NCBI RefSeq assembly: GCF_002210105.1
Contig: NZ_AQQU01000001.1
Location: forward strand, 222,501-286,500
DNA length: 64,000 bases
Direction of reading: 5' to 3'
DNA from: Oceanicola sp. 22II-s10i
GTDB taxonomy: Bacteria > Pseudomonadota > Alphaproteobacteria > Rhodobacterales > Rhodobacteraceae
Made by a program: the position numbers and the translations under genes. Every line of letters starts with the position of its first letter. Position 1 is the first letter of the stretch. Below, piece by piece: positions 26,031-34,200 of the stretch. Below the pieces are notes generated by a model. The model ran no database searches and was not told the DNA's origin. It worked only from the letters and a program-made list of their open reading frames with translations.

Positions 26031-27557
26031 ATGTTTGAAAATCTATCCGAACGCCTCACCGGCGTATTCGACCGCCTGACGAAACAGGGCGCGCTGTCGG
26101 ACGACGACGTCAAGACGGCGCTGCGCGAGGTCCGCGTCGCCCTGCTCGAGGCCGACGTCTCGCTGCCGGTGGCGCGCGACTTCGTCAAGGCGGTGCAGGA
26201 CAAGGCGACCGGGCAGGCGATCACCAAGTCGATCACCCCCGGCCAGCAGGTGGTCAAGATCGTCCATGACGAACTGGTCCACGTCCTGACCGGCGAAGGC
26301 GATCCCGGCAAGCTCAAGATCGACAACGCCCCCGCGCCGATCCTGATGGTCGGCCTTCAGGGCTCGGGCAAGACGACCACCACCGCCAAACTGGCCAAAC
26401 GCCTGAAGGAGCGCGAGAACAAGCGCGTGCTGATGGCCTCGCTCGACGTGAACCGTCCTGCGGCCATGGAACAGCTGCAGATCCTCGGCGCGCAGATCGG
26501 CGTGGACACCCTGCCCATCGTCAAGGGCGAGACCCCGGTCCAGATCGCCAAGCGCGCCAAGACGCAGGCCTCGCTGGGCGGTTACGACGTCTACATGCTC
26601 GACACCGCGGGCCGCCTGCACATCGACGCCGAGCTGATCCAGCAAGCCGCCGATGTCCGCGACGTAGTCAACCCGCGCGAGACACTGCTGGTGGTCGACG
26701 GCCTGACCGGTCAGGTCGCGGTCGAGGTGGCCGAGGAATTCGACGACAAGATCGGCGTCTCGGGCGTGGTCCTGACCCGGATGGACGGCGACGGCCGCGG
26801 CGGTGCCGCCCTGTCGATGCGTGCCGTGACCGGGAAGCCGATCCGCTTCGTCGGCCTCGGCGAAAAGATGGACGCCATCGAGACGTTCGAGCCCGAGCGG
26901 ATCGCGGGCCGGATCCTCGGCATGGGCGACATCGTGGCGCTGGTCGAGAAGGCACAGCAGACCATCGAGGCCGAACAGGCCGAGCGCATGATGAAGCGCT
27001 TTGCCAAGGGTCAGTTCAACATGAACGACATGCGCCAGCAGCTTGAGCAGATGCTCAAGATGGGCGGCATGGAAGGCGTCATGGGGATGCTGCCCGGCAT
27101 GGGTAAGATGGCCAAGCAGGTGCAGGACGCCGGGTTCAACGACAAGGCGATCACCCACCAGATCGCGATGATCCAGTCGATGACCAAGAAGGAACGCGCG
27201 AACCCCGCGCTGCTTCAGGCCAGCCGCAAGAAACGGATCGCCGCCGGGTCCGGCATGGACGTGGCCGAACTGAACCGTCTGCTCAAGATGCACCGCCAGA
27301 TGGCGGACATGATGAAAAAGATGGGCAAGATGGGCAAAGGCGGCATGATGAAACAGGCCATGAAGGCGATGATGGGCAAGGACGCGCCGGACGGCGCGAT
27401 GCCCGATCCCGCCTCGATGGACCCCAAGATGCTGGAACAGGCCGCCAAGCGGATGGGTCAGGCGATGCCCGGCGGCAAGATGCCCGGCGGGCTGCCCGGC
27501 CTCGGCGGCGGTTCTGCCCTGCCCCCCGGCCTGAGCGGGTTCGGAAAGAAGAAGTAA
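26031..27557 (+). CDS. ffh: Signal recognition particle protein Ffh
   Basis: Ffh is the GTPase of the signal recognition particle, which delivers nascent membrane proteins to FtsY and the translocon. The 508-residue product has the N domain (1-90), G domain with GLQGSGKTTTTAKLA (P-loop, 108-122), DVNRPAAMEQL, MLDTAGRLHID, TRMDGDGRGGAAL and the GLGEKMD closing loop, and a very methionine-rich M domain from about residue 300 with a Gly/Pro/Met tail. An AAGGAGG precedes the ATG by ten bases. Its stop overlaps the first GNAT start (TAATG). Confidence 0.97.
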   Translation: MFENLSERLTGVFDRLTKQGALSDDDVKTALREVRVALLEADVSLPVARDFVKAVQDKATGQAITKSITPGQQVVKIVHDELVHVLTGEGDPGKLKIDNAPAPILMVGLQGSGKTTTTAKLAKRLKERENKRVLMASLDVNRPAAMEQLQILGAQIGVDTLPIVKGETPVQIAKRAKTQASLGGYDVYMLDTAGRLHIDAELIQQAADVRDVVNPRETLLVVDGLTGQVAVEVAEEFDDKIGVSGVVLTRMDGDGRGGAALSMRAVTGKPIRFVGLGEKMDAIETFEPERIAGRILGMGDIVALVEKAQQTIEAEQAERMMKRFAKGQFNMNDMRQQLEQMLKMGGMEGVMGMLPGMGKMAKQVQDAGFNDKAITHQIAMIQSMTKKERANPALLQASRKKRIAAGSGMDVAELNRLLKMHRQMADMMKKMGKMGKGGMMKQAMKAMMGKDAPDGAMPDPASMDPKMLEQAAKRMGQAMPGGKMPGGLPGLGGGSALPPGLSGFGKKK

Positions 27558-28123
27558 TGACCCGCTCCGGCCGCATCAGCGACCTGATGGTTGCCCCCAC
27601 GCTCACCACCGCCCGGCTGCGCCTGCGCATGCCGGTGCTGGCGGATTTCGAGCATTGGGCGGCCTTCTTCGCGTCTGATCGGTCGGTCTGGGAAGGCGGG
27701 CCCAAGTCCCGCGTCGACGCCTACGCCACGTGGTCCTCCACCGTCGCGCTCTGGCCGCTGCGCGGTATCGGCCCCTTCGGGGTCGAGGCGCTGTCGGACG
27801 GCCGCTACCTGGGCGAGGTCGGGTTCTACTGGCCCGAGGAATTCCCCGAGCTGGAAATCGGCTGGTTCGTCGTGCCCGAGGCCGAAGGCCGGGGCATCGC
27901 CGCCGAGGCGGCGCAGGCGCTGCTGATCTGGGGCCGGAAGACGATGGGCCTGAGCCACATCGTCAACTACATCACCCCCGGCAACCACCGCTCCGTCGCG
28001 CTCGGCGAACGGCTGGGCGGCGTGCAGCGCCCGGACCTGCCGGGCAACGACCCGGACGACGTGGTGATCTGGCACGACCTGACCCGCTTCGACCTCGCGA
28101 AACAGGGCGAGACCACGGCATGA
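27557..28123 (+). CDS. GNAT family N-acetyltransferase (array member 1)
   Basis: The 188-residue protein is a GNAT of the RimJ/RimL-like type: an N-terminal TTARLRLRMPVLADFE, the central GEVGFYWPEEFPELEIGW strand pair, and acetyl-CoA loop PEAEGRGIAAEAAQAL (motif A). It acetylates an unknown amine. It overlaps the ffh stop by one base (TAATG), so translation is coupled. It is the most divergent of seven tandem paralogues: it lacks the RGYG block shared by the others, having RGIGPFG instead. It ends in an ATGA overlap with member 2. Confidence 0.88.
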   Translation: MTRSGRISDLMVAPTLTTARLRLRMPVLADFEHWAAFFASDRSVWEGGPKSRVDAYATWSSTVALWPLRGIGPFGVEALSDGRYLGEVGFYWPEEFPELEIGWFVVPEAEGRGIAAEAAQALLIWGRKTMGLSHIVNYITPGNHRSVALGERLGGVQRPDLPGNDPDDVVIWHDLTRFDLAKQGETTA

Positions 28124-28677
28124 TGCGCCCCGGTCCCCTCGCCTATCCCGAGATCACGACCGAGCGGCTGCGCCTCGTCTGCCCCGCCGCGCCGGATTTC
28201 GACGCGACGGCGGCCTACCTGATGCCCGGCGCCCGCGCCTTCGTCGACCAGTATCCCGACGAGGAGGCCGTCTGGTGGTCCATCGCCACCGTGATCGGTC
28301 ACTGGCACCTGCGCGGCTACGGCCATTTCGCCGTGATCGACAAGATCACCGGATTCCACGTCGGCCTTGTCGGCCCGTGGTTCCCCAAGGGCTGGCCGGA
28401 ACCGGAACTGTCCTGGCAGCTGCTCGACGGGGCCGAGGGCAAGGGCTACGCGACCGAGGCCGCGCGCGGCGTGCTCGACTGGCTGTTCCGCGAAAAGGGC
28501 TGGGCGTCCTGCATCAGCCTCGTTGACGAGGACAACGCGCGCTCGGTCGCGATGGTCGAACGCCTCGGCGCCCGTGCCGAAGGGCTGTTCGAGCACAAGA
28601 TCACCGGCCCCATGCGCGTCTTCCGCCACCTGCCCAAGACCAAGGCGGGCCGCAAGCTGCTGGAGGGCTTCGCATGA
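28120..28677 (+). CDS. GNAT family N-acetyltransferase (array member 2)
   Basis: The 185-residue paralogue shows ITTERLRLVCPAAPDF, the block WHLRGYGHFAVID, the strand pair PKGWPEPELSWQLLDG and the acetyl-CoA loop EGKGYATEAARG. These segments recur in members 3 to 6 of the array. Its C-terminus carries a basic tail (KTKAGRKLLEGF) not seen in the others, perhaps for substrate choice. The start overlaps the previous stop by ATGA at 28120-28123. Substrate unknown. Confidence 0.9.
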   Translation: MMRPGPLAYPEITTERLRLVCPAAPDFDATAAYLMPGARAFVDQYPDEEAVWWSIATVIGHWHLRGYGHFAVIDKITGFHVGLVGPWFPKGWPEPELSWQLLDGAEGKGYATEAARGVLDWLFREKGWASCISLVDEDNARSVAMVERLGARAEGLFEHKITGPMRVFRHLPKTKAGRKLLEGFA

Positions 28678-29186
28678 ACGCCGCCGACACGCTGACGACC
28701 CACCGCTTGATCCTCCGCCGCCCCGAGCCCGCAGATTTCGAACCGTTCTGCGCTTTCATGATGTCGGACCGCACCCGCTTCCTCGGCGGGCCGAAGTCGC
28801 GGCGCATCGCCTTCGACCGGCTGGCCAACTTCGCCGGCCACTGGGTGATGCGCGGCTACGGGCGCTACATCGTGACCGACCGCGCCACCGGCCGTCCGCT
28901 GGGCCATGCCGGCGCGTTCCAGCATGACGACACGATCCCGCCGGAGATGGCGTGGTCGCTCTGGTCCGCCGATGACGAAGGCCGAGGCCTCGCCCGCGAA
29001 GCCGCCGCCGAGACGCTGCGCCACTACCGCGCGGACCTCGGCTGGCCCGTGGTCTGCGCGCGCATCCATCGCGACAATGCGGGCTCGATCGCCATCGCGC
29101 GCCAGCTCGGCGGCACGCAGGTCCCGCATGACGAAGGCGACACGCTCCGCTTCGACATCGCGCTGGCGCAACGGGGGGCGGCATGA
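28674..29186 (+). CDS. GNAT family N-acetyltransferase (array member 3)
   Basis: The 170-residue product is one of the shortest in the array. It has LTTHRLILRRPEPADFE, FLGGPKSRRIAF, the block WVMRGYGRYIVTD, PPEMAWSLWSADDEGRGLAREAAAETL (acetyl-CoA loop within it) and the C-terminal SIAIARQLGGTQV. The FLGGPKSR and RGYG blocks match member 6 closely. ATGA overlaps occur at both ends. The glycine pattern for acetyl-CoA binding appears intact, so it is likely an active enzyme of unknown substrate. Confidence 0.9.
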   Translation: MNAADTLTTHRLILRRPEPADFEPFCAFMMSDRTRFLGGPKSRRIAFDRLANFAGHWVMRGYGRYIVTDRATGRPLGHAGAFQHDDTIPPEMAWSLWSADDEGRGLAREAAAETLRHYRADLGWPVVCARIHRDNAGSIAIARQLGGTQVPHDEGDTLRFDIALAQRGAA

Positions 29187-29725
29187 CCACGATCCCCGTT
29201 CTGACGACCGAACGCCTGACCCTGCGCGGCGCCGACGCCCGTGACATCCCCGCGATGCGCGACTTCTACGGCTCCGACCGCTCGATCTACGTCGGCGGCC
29301 CGATGACCCCGGAACTGGCGTGGCGGCAGCTCGCCTCCGAGATCGGGCACTGGACGCTCTGCGGCTACGGGCGCTGGATGGTCGACCTGACCGAGACCGG
29401 CGAAACCGTCGGCAACGTCGGCCTGTGGAACCCCGCGGGCTGGCCCGAGCCGGAAATCGGCTGGGACCTCTTCGCCGGGCACGAGGGCAAGGGCTACGCC
29501 ACCGAGGCCGCACTGGCCGCCCGTGCCTATGCCTACGACGTGCTGGGCTGGACCACCGCGATCAGCCTCGTGAAACCGGCGAACGCCGCCTCGGCCCATG
29601 TCGCGGGCCGGATGGGCGCGTGGCTGGACAGCACCTTTACCCACGAACGCTGGGGCGAGATGCAGATCTGGCGCCACCCCGGACCCGACGCCCTGTCGGA
29701 CGGCGGAATGGAGGCCTACGCATGA
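29183..29725 (+). CDS. GNAT family N-acetyltransferase (array member 4)
   Basis: The 180-residue product carries VLTTERLTLRGADARD, the block WTLCGYGRWMVDLTETG, the strand pair PAGWPEPEIGWDLFAG and acetyl-CoA loop HEGKGYATEAALA, then SLVKPANAASAHVAGRMGA. The GWPEPE and GKGYATEAA segments are the strongest shared marks across the array. It ends in RHPGPDALSDGG, a tail that resembles those of members 5 and 6 (WRHPD, YRHPD). ATGA overlaps flank it on both sides. Confidence 0.9.
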   Translation: MTTIPVLTTERLTLRGADARDIPAMRDFYGSDRSIYVGGPMTPELAWRQLASEIGHWTLCGYGRWMVDLTETGETVGNVGLWNPAGWPEPEIGWDLFAGHEGKGYATEAALAARAYAYDVLGWTTAISLVKPANAASAHVAGRMGAWLDSTFTHERWGEMQIWRHPGPDALSDGGMEAYA

Positions 29726-30246
29726 CCACCGTCACCATCCCCGTGATCGAGACCGAACGCCTGATCTTGCGCGGCCAGCGCGCCGAGGACCTGCCCGCCT
29801 ATTCGGCCTATTTCCAGACGCCCCGCGCGGACTGGACAGGCGGCCAGCGGAACGAGGTCGAGGCGATGCGCACGTTGATGACCATGGCCGGTCACTGGCA
29901 GATCCGGGGCTACGGCATCTGGGTGATCGAACACCGCGACACCGGCAAGACGGCCGGTTGGGCCGGGATCCTGCATCACCTCGACTGGCCGGAACCGGAA
30001 CTGGGCTGGACCGTGTTCGACGGGTTCGAGGGTCAGGGCATCGCCTACGAGGCCGCCCATGCGGCCCGCGCCGTCGCGGCGACCAAGTTGGGCGTGACGG
30101 CGCCGATCAGCCTGATCCGGCCGCAGAACGAACGCTCCGCCGCGCTGGCCACCCGGCTGGAGGCGGTGATCGAAACGCAGATCGACTTCCACGACGCCCC
30201 GATCGACATCTGGCGGCACCCGGACGTGAGCGAGGTGGTCGCATGA
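29722..30246 (+). CDS. GNAT family N-acetyltransferase (array member 5)
   Basis: The 174-residue product begins TIPVIETERLILRG, nearly the same as members 6 and 7, and has WQIRGYGIWVIEH, the strand pair LDWPEPELGWTVFDG and loop FEGQGIAYEAAHAARA. The acetyl-CoA loop has Gln and Tyr where most members have Lys and Thr (GQGIAYEA versus GKGYATEA), which might shift activity. It ends WRHPDVSEV. The start overlaps the previous stop (ATGA at 29722-29725). Confidence 0.9.
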   Translation: MTTVTIPVIETERLILRGQRAEDLPAYSAYFQTPRADWTGGQRNEVEAMRTLMTMAGHWQIRGYGIWVIEHRDTGKTAGWAGILHHLDWPEPELGWTVFDGFEGQGIAYEAAHAARAVAATKLGVTAPISLIRPQNERSAALATRLEAVIETQIDFHDAPIDIWRHPDVSEVVA

Positions 30247-30770
30247 CCCTGACCGTTCCCGTAATCGAGACTGAACGCCTGATCCTGCGCGAACCGCGCG
30301 AGGAGGATTTCGAGGCGCTGGTGGAATACTCCGCCTCGGACCGTCTGGAATTCATCGGCGGGCCCAAGTCGCGTTACGGTGCGTGGGAAAACCTGCTGGC
30401 CCAGATGGGCCACTGGGTCCTGCGCGGCTACGGCTTCTGGACCATCGAGGACCGCGAGTCCGGCGAACCCGTGGGCCGCACCGGCATCATCCGTCACGAC
30501 GGCTGGCGCGAACCGGAACTGGGCTGGGGCCTGTTCAACGGGATGGAAGGCAAGGGCTTCGCAACCGAGGCCGCATCGGCCGCCCGCCTGCATGCGGCGA
30601 CCGAATGGGGCTTCACCCGGCTCATCAGCCAGATCCACCCGGACAACGGCCGCTCGATCTCGGTCGCGCTACGCCTCGGCGCGGTGCTGGAGGCCGAGGA
30701 CAAGCTGCTTGGCGAGCCCTGCCTGATCTACCGTCACCCGGATCCGAGGGAGAATGCCAATGCCGCATAA
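30243..30770 (+). CDS. GNAT family N-acetyltransferase (array member 6)
   Basis: The 175-residue product has TVPVIETERLILREPREEDFE, FIGGPKSRYGAWENLL, the block WVLRGYGFWTIEDRESGEPVG, the strand pair GWREPELGWGLFNG and loop MEGKGFATEAASA, and ends in YRHPDPRENANAA. It is close in layout to members 3 and 5. Its last 11 bases overlap member 7 in another frame, the largest overlap in the array. All expected GNAT motifs are present. Confidence 0.9.
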   Translation: MTLTVPVIETERLILREPREEDFEALVEYSASDRLEFIGGPKSRYGAWENLLAQMGHWVLRGYGFWTIEDRESGEPVGRTGIIRHDGWREPELGWGLFNGMEGKGFATEAASAARLHAATEWGFTRLISQIHPDNGRSISVALRLGAVLEAEDKLLGEPCLIYRHPDPRENANAA

Positions 30771-31365
30771 CTCCATCCCGGTGATCGAGACGAAACGACT
30801 GGTCCTGCGCGGACCCGAGGCCGGGGACTACCCCGACTTCCGCGCCACCTTCTCGTCCTACCGCTCGCGCTTCATGGGCGGACCGCTGACGCCCTACGAG
30901 ACGTGGATGCTCTACGCCGCCGAAATCGGGCACTGGCAGATCCGCGGCTACGGCATGTGGATGATCCACGACCGGACCACCGACAAGCCGCTCGGCATGG
31001 CCGGCGGCTGGAAACCCGCGCAGTGGCCCGAGGCCGAGATCGCCTGGATCATCTGGCCGGAAACGGCGGGTCACGGCTATGCGCTCGAGGCGACCCATGC
31101 GGCGCGCGGCTATCTCTACGGGCGGCTCGGGTGGGAGGGCGCGGTCAGCTACCTCGACCCCAAGAACCTCGATTCCATCCGGCTGGCCGAACGGCTGGGG
31201 GCGAAGAAGGACACGGGCGCGCAGACGGTGGACGGAAACGACATCTGCTACCGCCACCCGTCGCCCGCGCAACTGAAGAACACGCAGATCTCGGACGGGA
31301 TCGAGCTGGAGATCGCGCATTACGCCGATCCGAAGTTCCGGCCCGAGGGATACGCACTGGACTGA
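30760..31365 (+). CDS. GNAT family N-acetyltransferase (array member 7)
   Basis: The 201-residue product is the longest of the array. It has SIPVIETKRLVLRGPEAGDY, FMGGPLTPYETW, WQIRGYGMWMIHDRTTDKPLG, a weakened strand pair QWPEAEIAWIIWP and loop ETAGHGYALEATHAA, then a 40-residue C-terminal extension after CYRHPSPAQ. I chose the second ATG at 30760 because GAGGGAG at 30746-30752 is seven bases before it and only one base before the first ATG at 30754. The HG and LEAT changes in the acetyl-CoA loop are unusual. Confidence 0.88.
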   Translation: MPHNSIPVIETKRLVLRGPEAGDYPDFRATFSSYRSRFMGGPLTPYETWMLYAAEIGHWQIRGYGMWMIHDRTTDKPLGMAGGWKPAQWPEAEIAWIIWPETAGHGYALEATHAARGYLYGRLGWEGAVSYLDPKNLDSIRLAERLGAKKDTGAQTVDGNDICYRHPSPAQLKNTQISDGIELEIAHYADPKFRPEGYALD

Positions 31366-31419
31366 CACCGACGAAACGACGACCGACCCGCTACCGAAGT
31401 TCAGAAAGAGACGAAACAG

Positions 31420-31722
31420 ATGACAGAGACAGATGTCGTGGCCCGCGCAGCGAGCCTTCTGAAAGAACACCGCGCCAGCATCGACCGGCTGGACGCGATC
31501 CTCGTCTTTACGCTGGCCGAACGGTTCAAGCACACGCAGGCCGTCGGCAAGCTCAAGGCCGAACACGACCTTCCGCCCTCCGATCCGTCGCGCGAGGCGA
31601 CGCAGATCGCCCGGCTCGAGGACCTGTCGCGCGAGGCCGACCTCGACCCCGAATTCGCCAAGGCTTTCCTGAACTTCATCATCCAGGAAGTCATCCGCCA
31701 CCACCGGAAACACCAGTCGTGA
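31420..31722 (+). CDS. Chorismate mutase (AroQ type)
   Basis: Chorismate mutase converts chorismate to prephenate on the way to phenylalanine and tyrosine. The 100-residue all-helical product has the AroQ pattern: an Arg in LKEHRASIDRLDAILVFTLAERF, a Lys in VGKLKAEHDLPPSDPSREA, and FLNFIIQEVIRHH near the end. A GAAAGAG sits eight to twelve bases before the ATG. It lies 54 bases after the GNAT array, and its stop overlaps the next gene as GTGA. Its place between ffh and rpsP is usual for this group of bacteria. Confidence 0.9.
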   Translation: MTETDVVARAASLLKEHRASIDRLDAILVFTLAERFKHTQAVGKLKAEHDLPPSDPSREATQIARLEDLSREADLDPEFAKAFLNFIIQEVIRHHRKHQS

Positions 31723-32279
31723 CCCACGCCGCACCGGATATCCTGTCCTGGCGCCTTGCCGAGGCCAGCAAGGCCGCGCTCACCCGTCTGGTGGGCGCGC
31801 CGCTCGGCCAGCGCGGGGCCGTGGCAGACATCCGGTTCGGCACCCCGTCCAGCGTGGCCTATGCCGCGCTGGACCTCGTCAGCTACCAGCCGCGCCACGG
31901 CACGGCGGCCACCCTGTCGACCACCTGGCACACGACCGGCGGGATCGACTGGCACGAAATCCACGCCGCGGAATCGGACGGCAGCCAGCGGGCGGCCGAC
32001 ACCGTGACGGCCAGCGCGCCGACCCACGCCCCGCTGCACGACATCGAAGCCGTCCACGTCACCTTCGCCACCGGCGATACGACGGACGGCCCCCGAAATG
32101 GTGAGACGCTGTCGATCGACTGCGCGCTCAACCTCGTCTTCGCCGACGGCGAAGTCCTGCACCTGACGACCGACTTCGACTCGATAGTCGGAGCGATCGT
32201 GGTCTCAACCGGTCGGTTCGACCCGGCCTCCCTCGATGTGGAGGGGCTGACGCACGACGTCCGCCCACTCCTCAACTGA
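31719..32279 (+). CDS. Hypothetical protein, coupled to chorismate mutase
   Basis: The 186-residue product starts at a GTG overlapping the chorismate mutase stop (GTGA at 31719-31722). The open frame runs much further upstream as a shadow of other genes, so this start is preferred. It is soluble with no signal peptide; I see FGTPSSVAYAALDLVSY, GGIDWHEIHAAESDG and LHLTTDFDSIVGA but recognise no family. The alternating strands suggest a beta-rich fold. It is 24 bases upstream of rpsP and probably co-transcribed with it. Confidence 0.6.
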   Translation: MTHAAPDILSWRLAEASKAALTRLVGAPLGQRGAVADIRFGTPSSVAYAALDLVSYQPRHGTAATLSTTWHTTGGIDWHEIHAAESDGSQRAADTVTASAPTHAPLHDIEAVHVTFATGDTTDGPRNGETLSIDCALNLVFADGEVLHLTTDFDSIVGAIVVSTGRFDPASLDVEGLTHDVRPLLN

Positions 32280-32303
32280 CGCCATTCAAAGGAGAAACAC
32301 ACA

Positions 32304-32678
32304 ATGGCAATGAAAATCCGTCTCGCCCGCGGCGGCTCCAAGAAGCGCCCCTTCTATCGCATCGTCGCCGCCGACTCGCGCATGCCGCGCGACGGCCGCT
32401 TCATCGAGAAGCTGGGCGTCTACAACCCGCTGCTGCCGAAAGACAGCGAAGACCGCGTGAAGATGGACGTTGAGCGCGTTCAGTACTGGCTGAGCCAGGG
32501 CGCGCAGACGACCGACCGTGTCGCCCGCATGCTCGAAGCCGCCGGCGTGACCGAGAAGAAAGAGCGCTCGAACCCCAAGAAGGGCACTCCGGGCAAAGCC
32601 GCCCAGGAACGCGCCGAAGCCAAGGCCGCCAAGGCCGCCGCTCCGGCCGAGGAAGAAGCCGCAGCGGCCGAGGAATAA
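32304..32678 (+). CDS. rpsP: 30S ribosomal protein S16
   Basis: S16 is a small-subunit protein needed for 30S assembly. The 124-residue product has the S16 core ([26 protein letters not shown], then [10 protein letters not shown] and [19 protein letters not shown]) and a C-terminal Lys/Ala/Glu-rich extension of about 40 residues, common in alphaproteobacteria. AAAGGAG precedes the ATG. It heads the rpsP-rimM-trmD block. Two hairpins follow the stop and could reduce read-through into rimM. Confidence 0.97.
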   Translation: MAMKIRLARGGSKKRPFYRIVAADSRMPRDGRFIEKLGVYNPLLPKDSEDRVKMDVERVQYWLSQGAQTTDRVARMLEAAGVTEKKERSNPKKGTPGKAAQERAEAKAAKAAAPAEEEAAAAEE

Positions 32679-32744
32679 TCCTTTCGTTCGAAGGGATTGT
32701 CCTGACCTGACCGGAACGGGGGCGGCACTCTGCCTGCCCCCGTT
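32677..32744 (+). terminator. Two hairpins after rpsP, the second an attenuator-like terminator
   Basis: The first hairpin (32677-32698) overlaps the rpsP stop and has a ten-pair stem with one G-U pair. The second (32715-32744) pairs AACGGGGGC with GCCCCCGTT, extends by GGCA/TGCC with one bulged T, and is followed by TTT. It would partly separate rpsP expression from the rimM-trmD genes. Confidence 0.65.
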
Positions 32745-32765
32745 TCCATGCGTTGCAGAACCTCC

Positions 32766-32909
32766 ATGCTCTTTGCCCCTTTCCGCACCCTCATCCTGCT
32801 CGCAATCGCCTTCGTCGCGGGCATGGTGTATGAACGCACCCGCGAGGCCGACCGCTGCGCGGAACGCGCGGGCGTGCTGAGCGACCTGCTCTGCGAGAGG
32901 ACTGAATGA
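32766..32909 (+). CDS. Small membrane protein (47 aa) coupled to rimM
   Basis: This short frame lies between rpsP and rimM and ends in an ATGA overlap with the rimM start (32906-32909). The product [20 protein letters not shown] has one membrane segment and a charged tail with two cysteines, each followed or preceded by acidic residues ([16 protein letters not shown]). An in-frame ATG at 32748 would add six residues. No clear RBS precedes either start. Overlap with rimM and the coherent membrane segment support a real gene; its function is unknown. Confidence 0.55.
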   Translation: MLFAPFRTLILLAIAFVAGMVYERTREADRCAERAGVLSDLLCERTE

Positions 32910-33409
32910 GCGAGATGATCTGCCTCGGCGCCATCGCCGGATCCTTCGGGGTCCGCGGCGAGGTGCGGCTCAAGAGCTTCTGCGCCGAGCCCGGCGCCAT
33001 CGCGGATTACGCCCCCCTCACGACGGAGGACGGCAGCCGCAGCTTTTCCATCGAGATCACCCGGCCGATCAAGAACGGCTATGCCGCGCGGCTCGGCGGG
33101 ATCGCGACCAAGGAACAGGCCGACGCGCTGAAGGGTGTGCGCCTGTTCGCCCCCCGCGACCGTCTGCCCGCGCTGCCGGACGACGAATATTACCACGCCG
33201 ACCTGATCGGCCTGACCGTCGTGGACACGGGCGGGGCCGAACTGGGCCGCGTCAAGGCGGTGCTGAACCACGGCGCCGACGACCTGCTCGAGGTGCAGGC
33301 GTCGGGGCAGTCCAAGACCTTCCTTCTTCCCTTCACGCTCGCCTGCGTGCCCACCGTGGACCTGAGTGCCGCCCGCATCGTCGCCGACCCGCCCGAGGGC
33401 CTGCTCTGA
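32906..33409 (+). CDS. rimM: Ribosome maturation factor RimM
   Basis: RimM binds S19 and helps 30S head maturation. The 167-residue product has the N-terminal RimM domain ([21 protein letters not shown]) and the C-terminal PRC barrel with [25 protein letters not shown] and [15 protein letters not shown]. The start overlaps the small membrane gene and the stop overlaps the next start by one base, so it is embedded in a tightly coupled run. The expected neighbour trmD is displaced by two sulfotransferase-like genes. Confidence 0.95.
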   Translation: MSEMICLGAIAGSFGVRGEVRLKSFCAEPGAIADYAPLTTEDGSRSFSIEITRPIKNGYAARLGGIATKEQADALKGVRLFAPRDRLPALPDDEYYHADLIGLTVVDTGGAELGRVKAVLNHGADDLLEVQASGQSKTFLLPFTLACVPTVDLSAARIVADPPEGLL

Positions 33410-34200
33410 TGCGTCTGATCGTGCACGCCGGGTTCCACAAGACCGGCACCACCAGCGTGCAGCAGACCCTCGATGCCAACCGTGCCGCTCTGGCCCCCGC
33501 CCTGCGGGTCATGCTCAAGGACGACATGAAAGGCATGACCGAAGCCGCGCGCGCCTATTCGCGCACGCAGGACGAGGTGGAATGGGCGCTCTACCTCTAC
33601 GAGACGCGGGCCGTGTTCGAGGCCCTTGATCCCACAGATCCCCGCCCGGTGCTGATGTCGTCCGAGGACCTGTCAGGCCACATGCCATTCCGCCACGCCC
33701 TGCCGGACTACGGCGCCGCCCCGCGCCTGGTGCGCGGGCTGGCCGAGGTGGCCGAGGCTGTGCATCCCGGCGCGCGGATCGAGTTCGTCTTCACCACCCG
33801 CGCCGCCACGCCTTGGGTCCGCAGTTGCTGGGCGCAGCATGTCCGCGCCGTGCAGTTCACCGAGGACCTCGACACCTACACCGCCCGCGCCCTGCCCCAT
33901 GCCGACCTCGACCGGATGACCGACCGGATCGCCGATGCCGTGCTGTCGCATGCCGTCCATCGCAAGCGGCTGGAAGACGTGGGCGACATGCCGCTCGGCC
34001 CGCTGGACCCTCTGCTCGACATCGTCGGGCTGCCCGCCGAAGTGCGTGCCGCCGTCCAGCCGCAGCCGCGCGCCAATCCCTCGATGCCCGAGGAAGTGCT
34101 GCGACGGCTGCTGAAGCTCAACAGGTCGGACCGCCCGTGGAGCGAGGTGAAGGAAGAGAAAAAGCGCATCGTCCGCAAGGCGAAACGGGCCGCCGCATGA
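33409..34200 (+). CDS. Sulfotransferase-like protein (first of pair)
   Basis: The 263-residue product opens with IVHAGFHKTGTTSVQ (residues 4-18), the 5'-phosphosulfate-binding P-loop style of PAPS-dependent sulfotransferases and related nucleotide-binding proteins. LMSSEDLSGHMP and FVFTTRAATPWVRSCWAQHV follow; the latter resembles the 3'-phosphate motif region. The C-terminus is very basic (KEEKKRIVRKAKRAAA). It shares the layout with the next gene, which it overlaps by four bases (ATGA). Its acceptor substrate is unknown; glycan or lipid sulfation is possible. Confidence 0.72.
   Translation: MRLIVHAGFHKTGTTSVQQTLDANRAALAPALRVMLKDDMKGMTEAARAYSRTQDEVEWALYLYETRAVFEALDPTDPRPVLMSSEDLSGHMPFRHALPDYGAAPRLVRGLAEVAEAVHPGARIEFVFTTRAATPWVRSCWAQHVRAVQFTEDLDTYTARALPHADLDRMTDRIADAVLSHAVHRKRLEDVGDMPLGPLDPLLDIVGLPAEVRAAVQPQPRANPSMPEEVLRRLLKLNRSDRPWSEVKEEKKRIVRKAKRAAA

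Noticed and set aside
26043-27293. A 416-residue minus-strand frame across ffh
   Set aside because: Antisense shadow of ffh, with low-complexity His/Leu/Gly composition and no motif.
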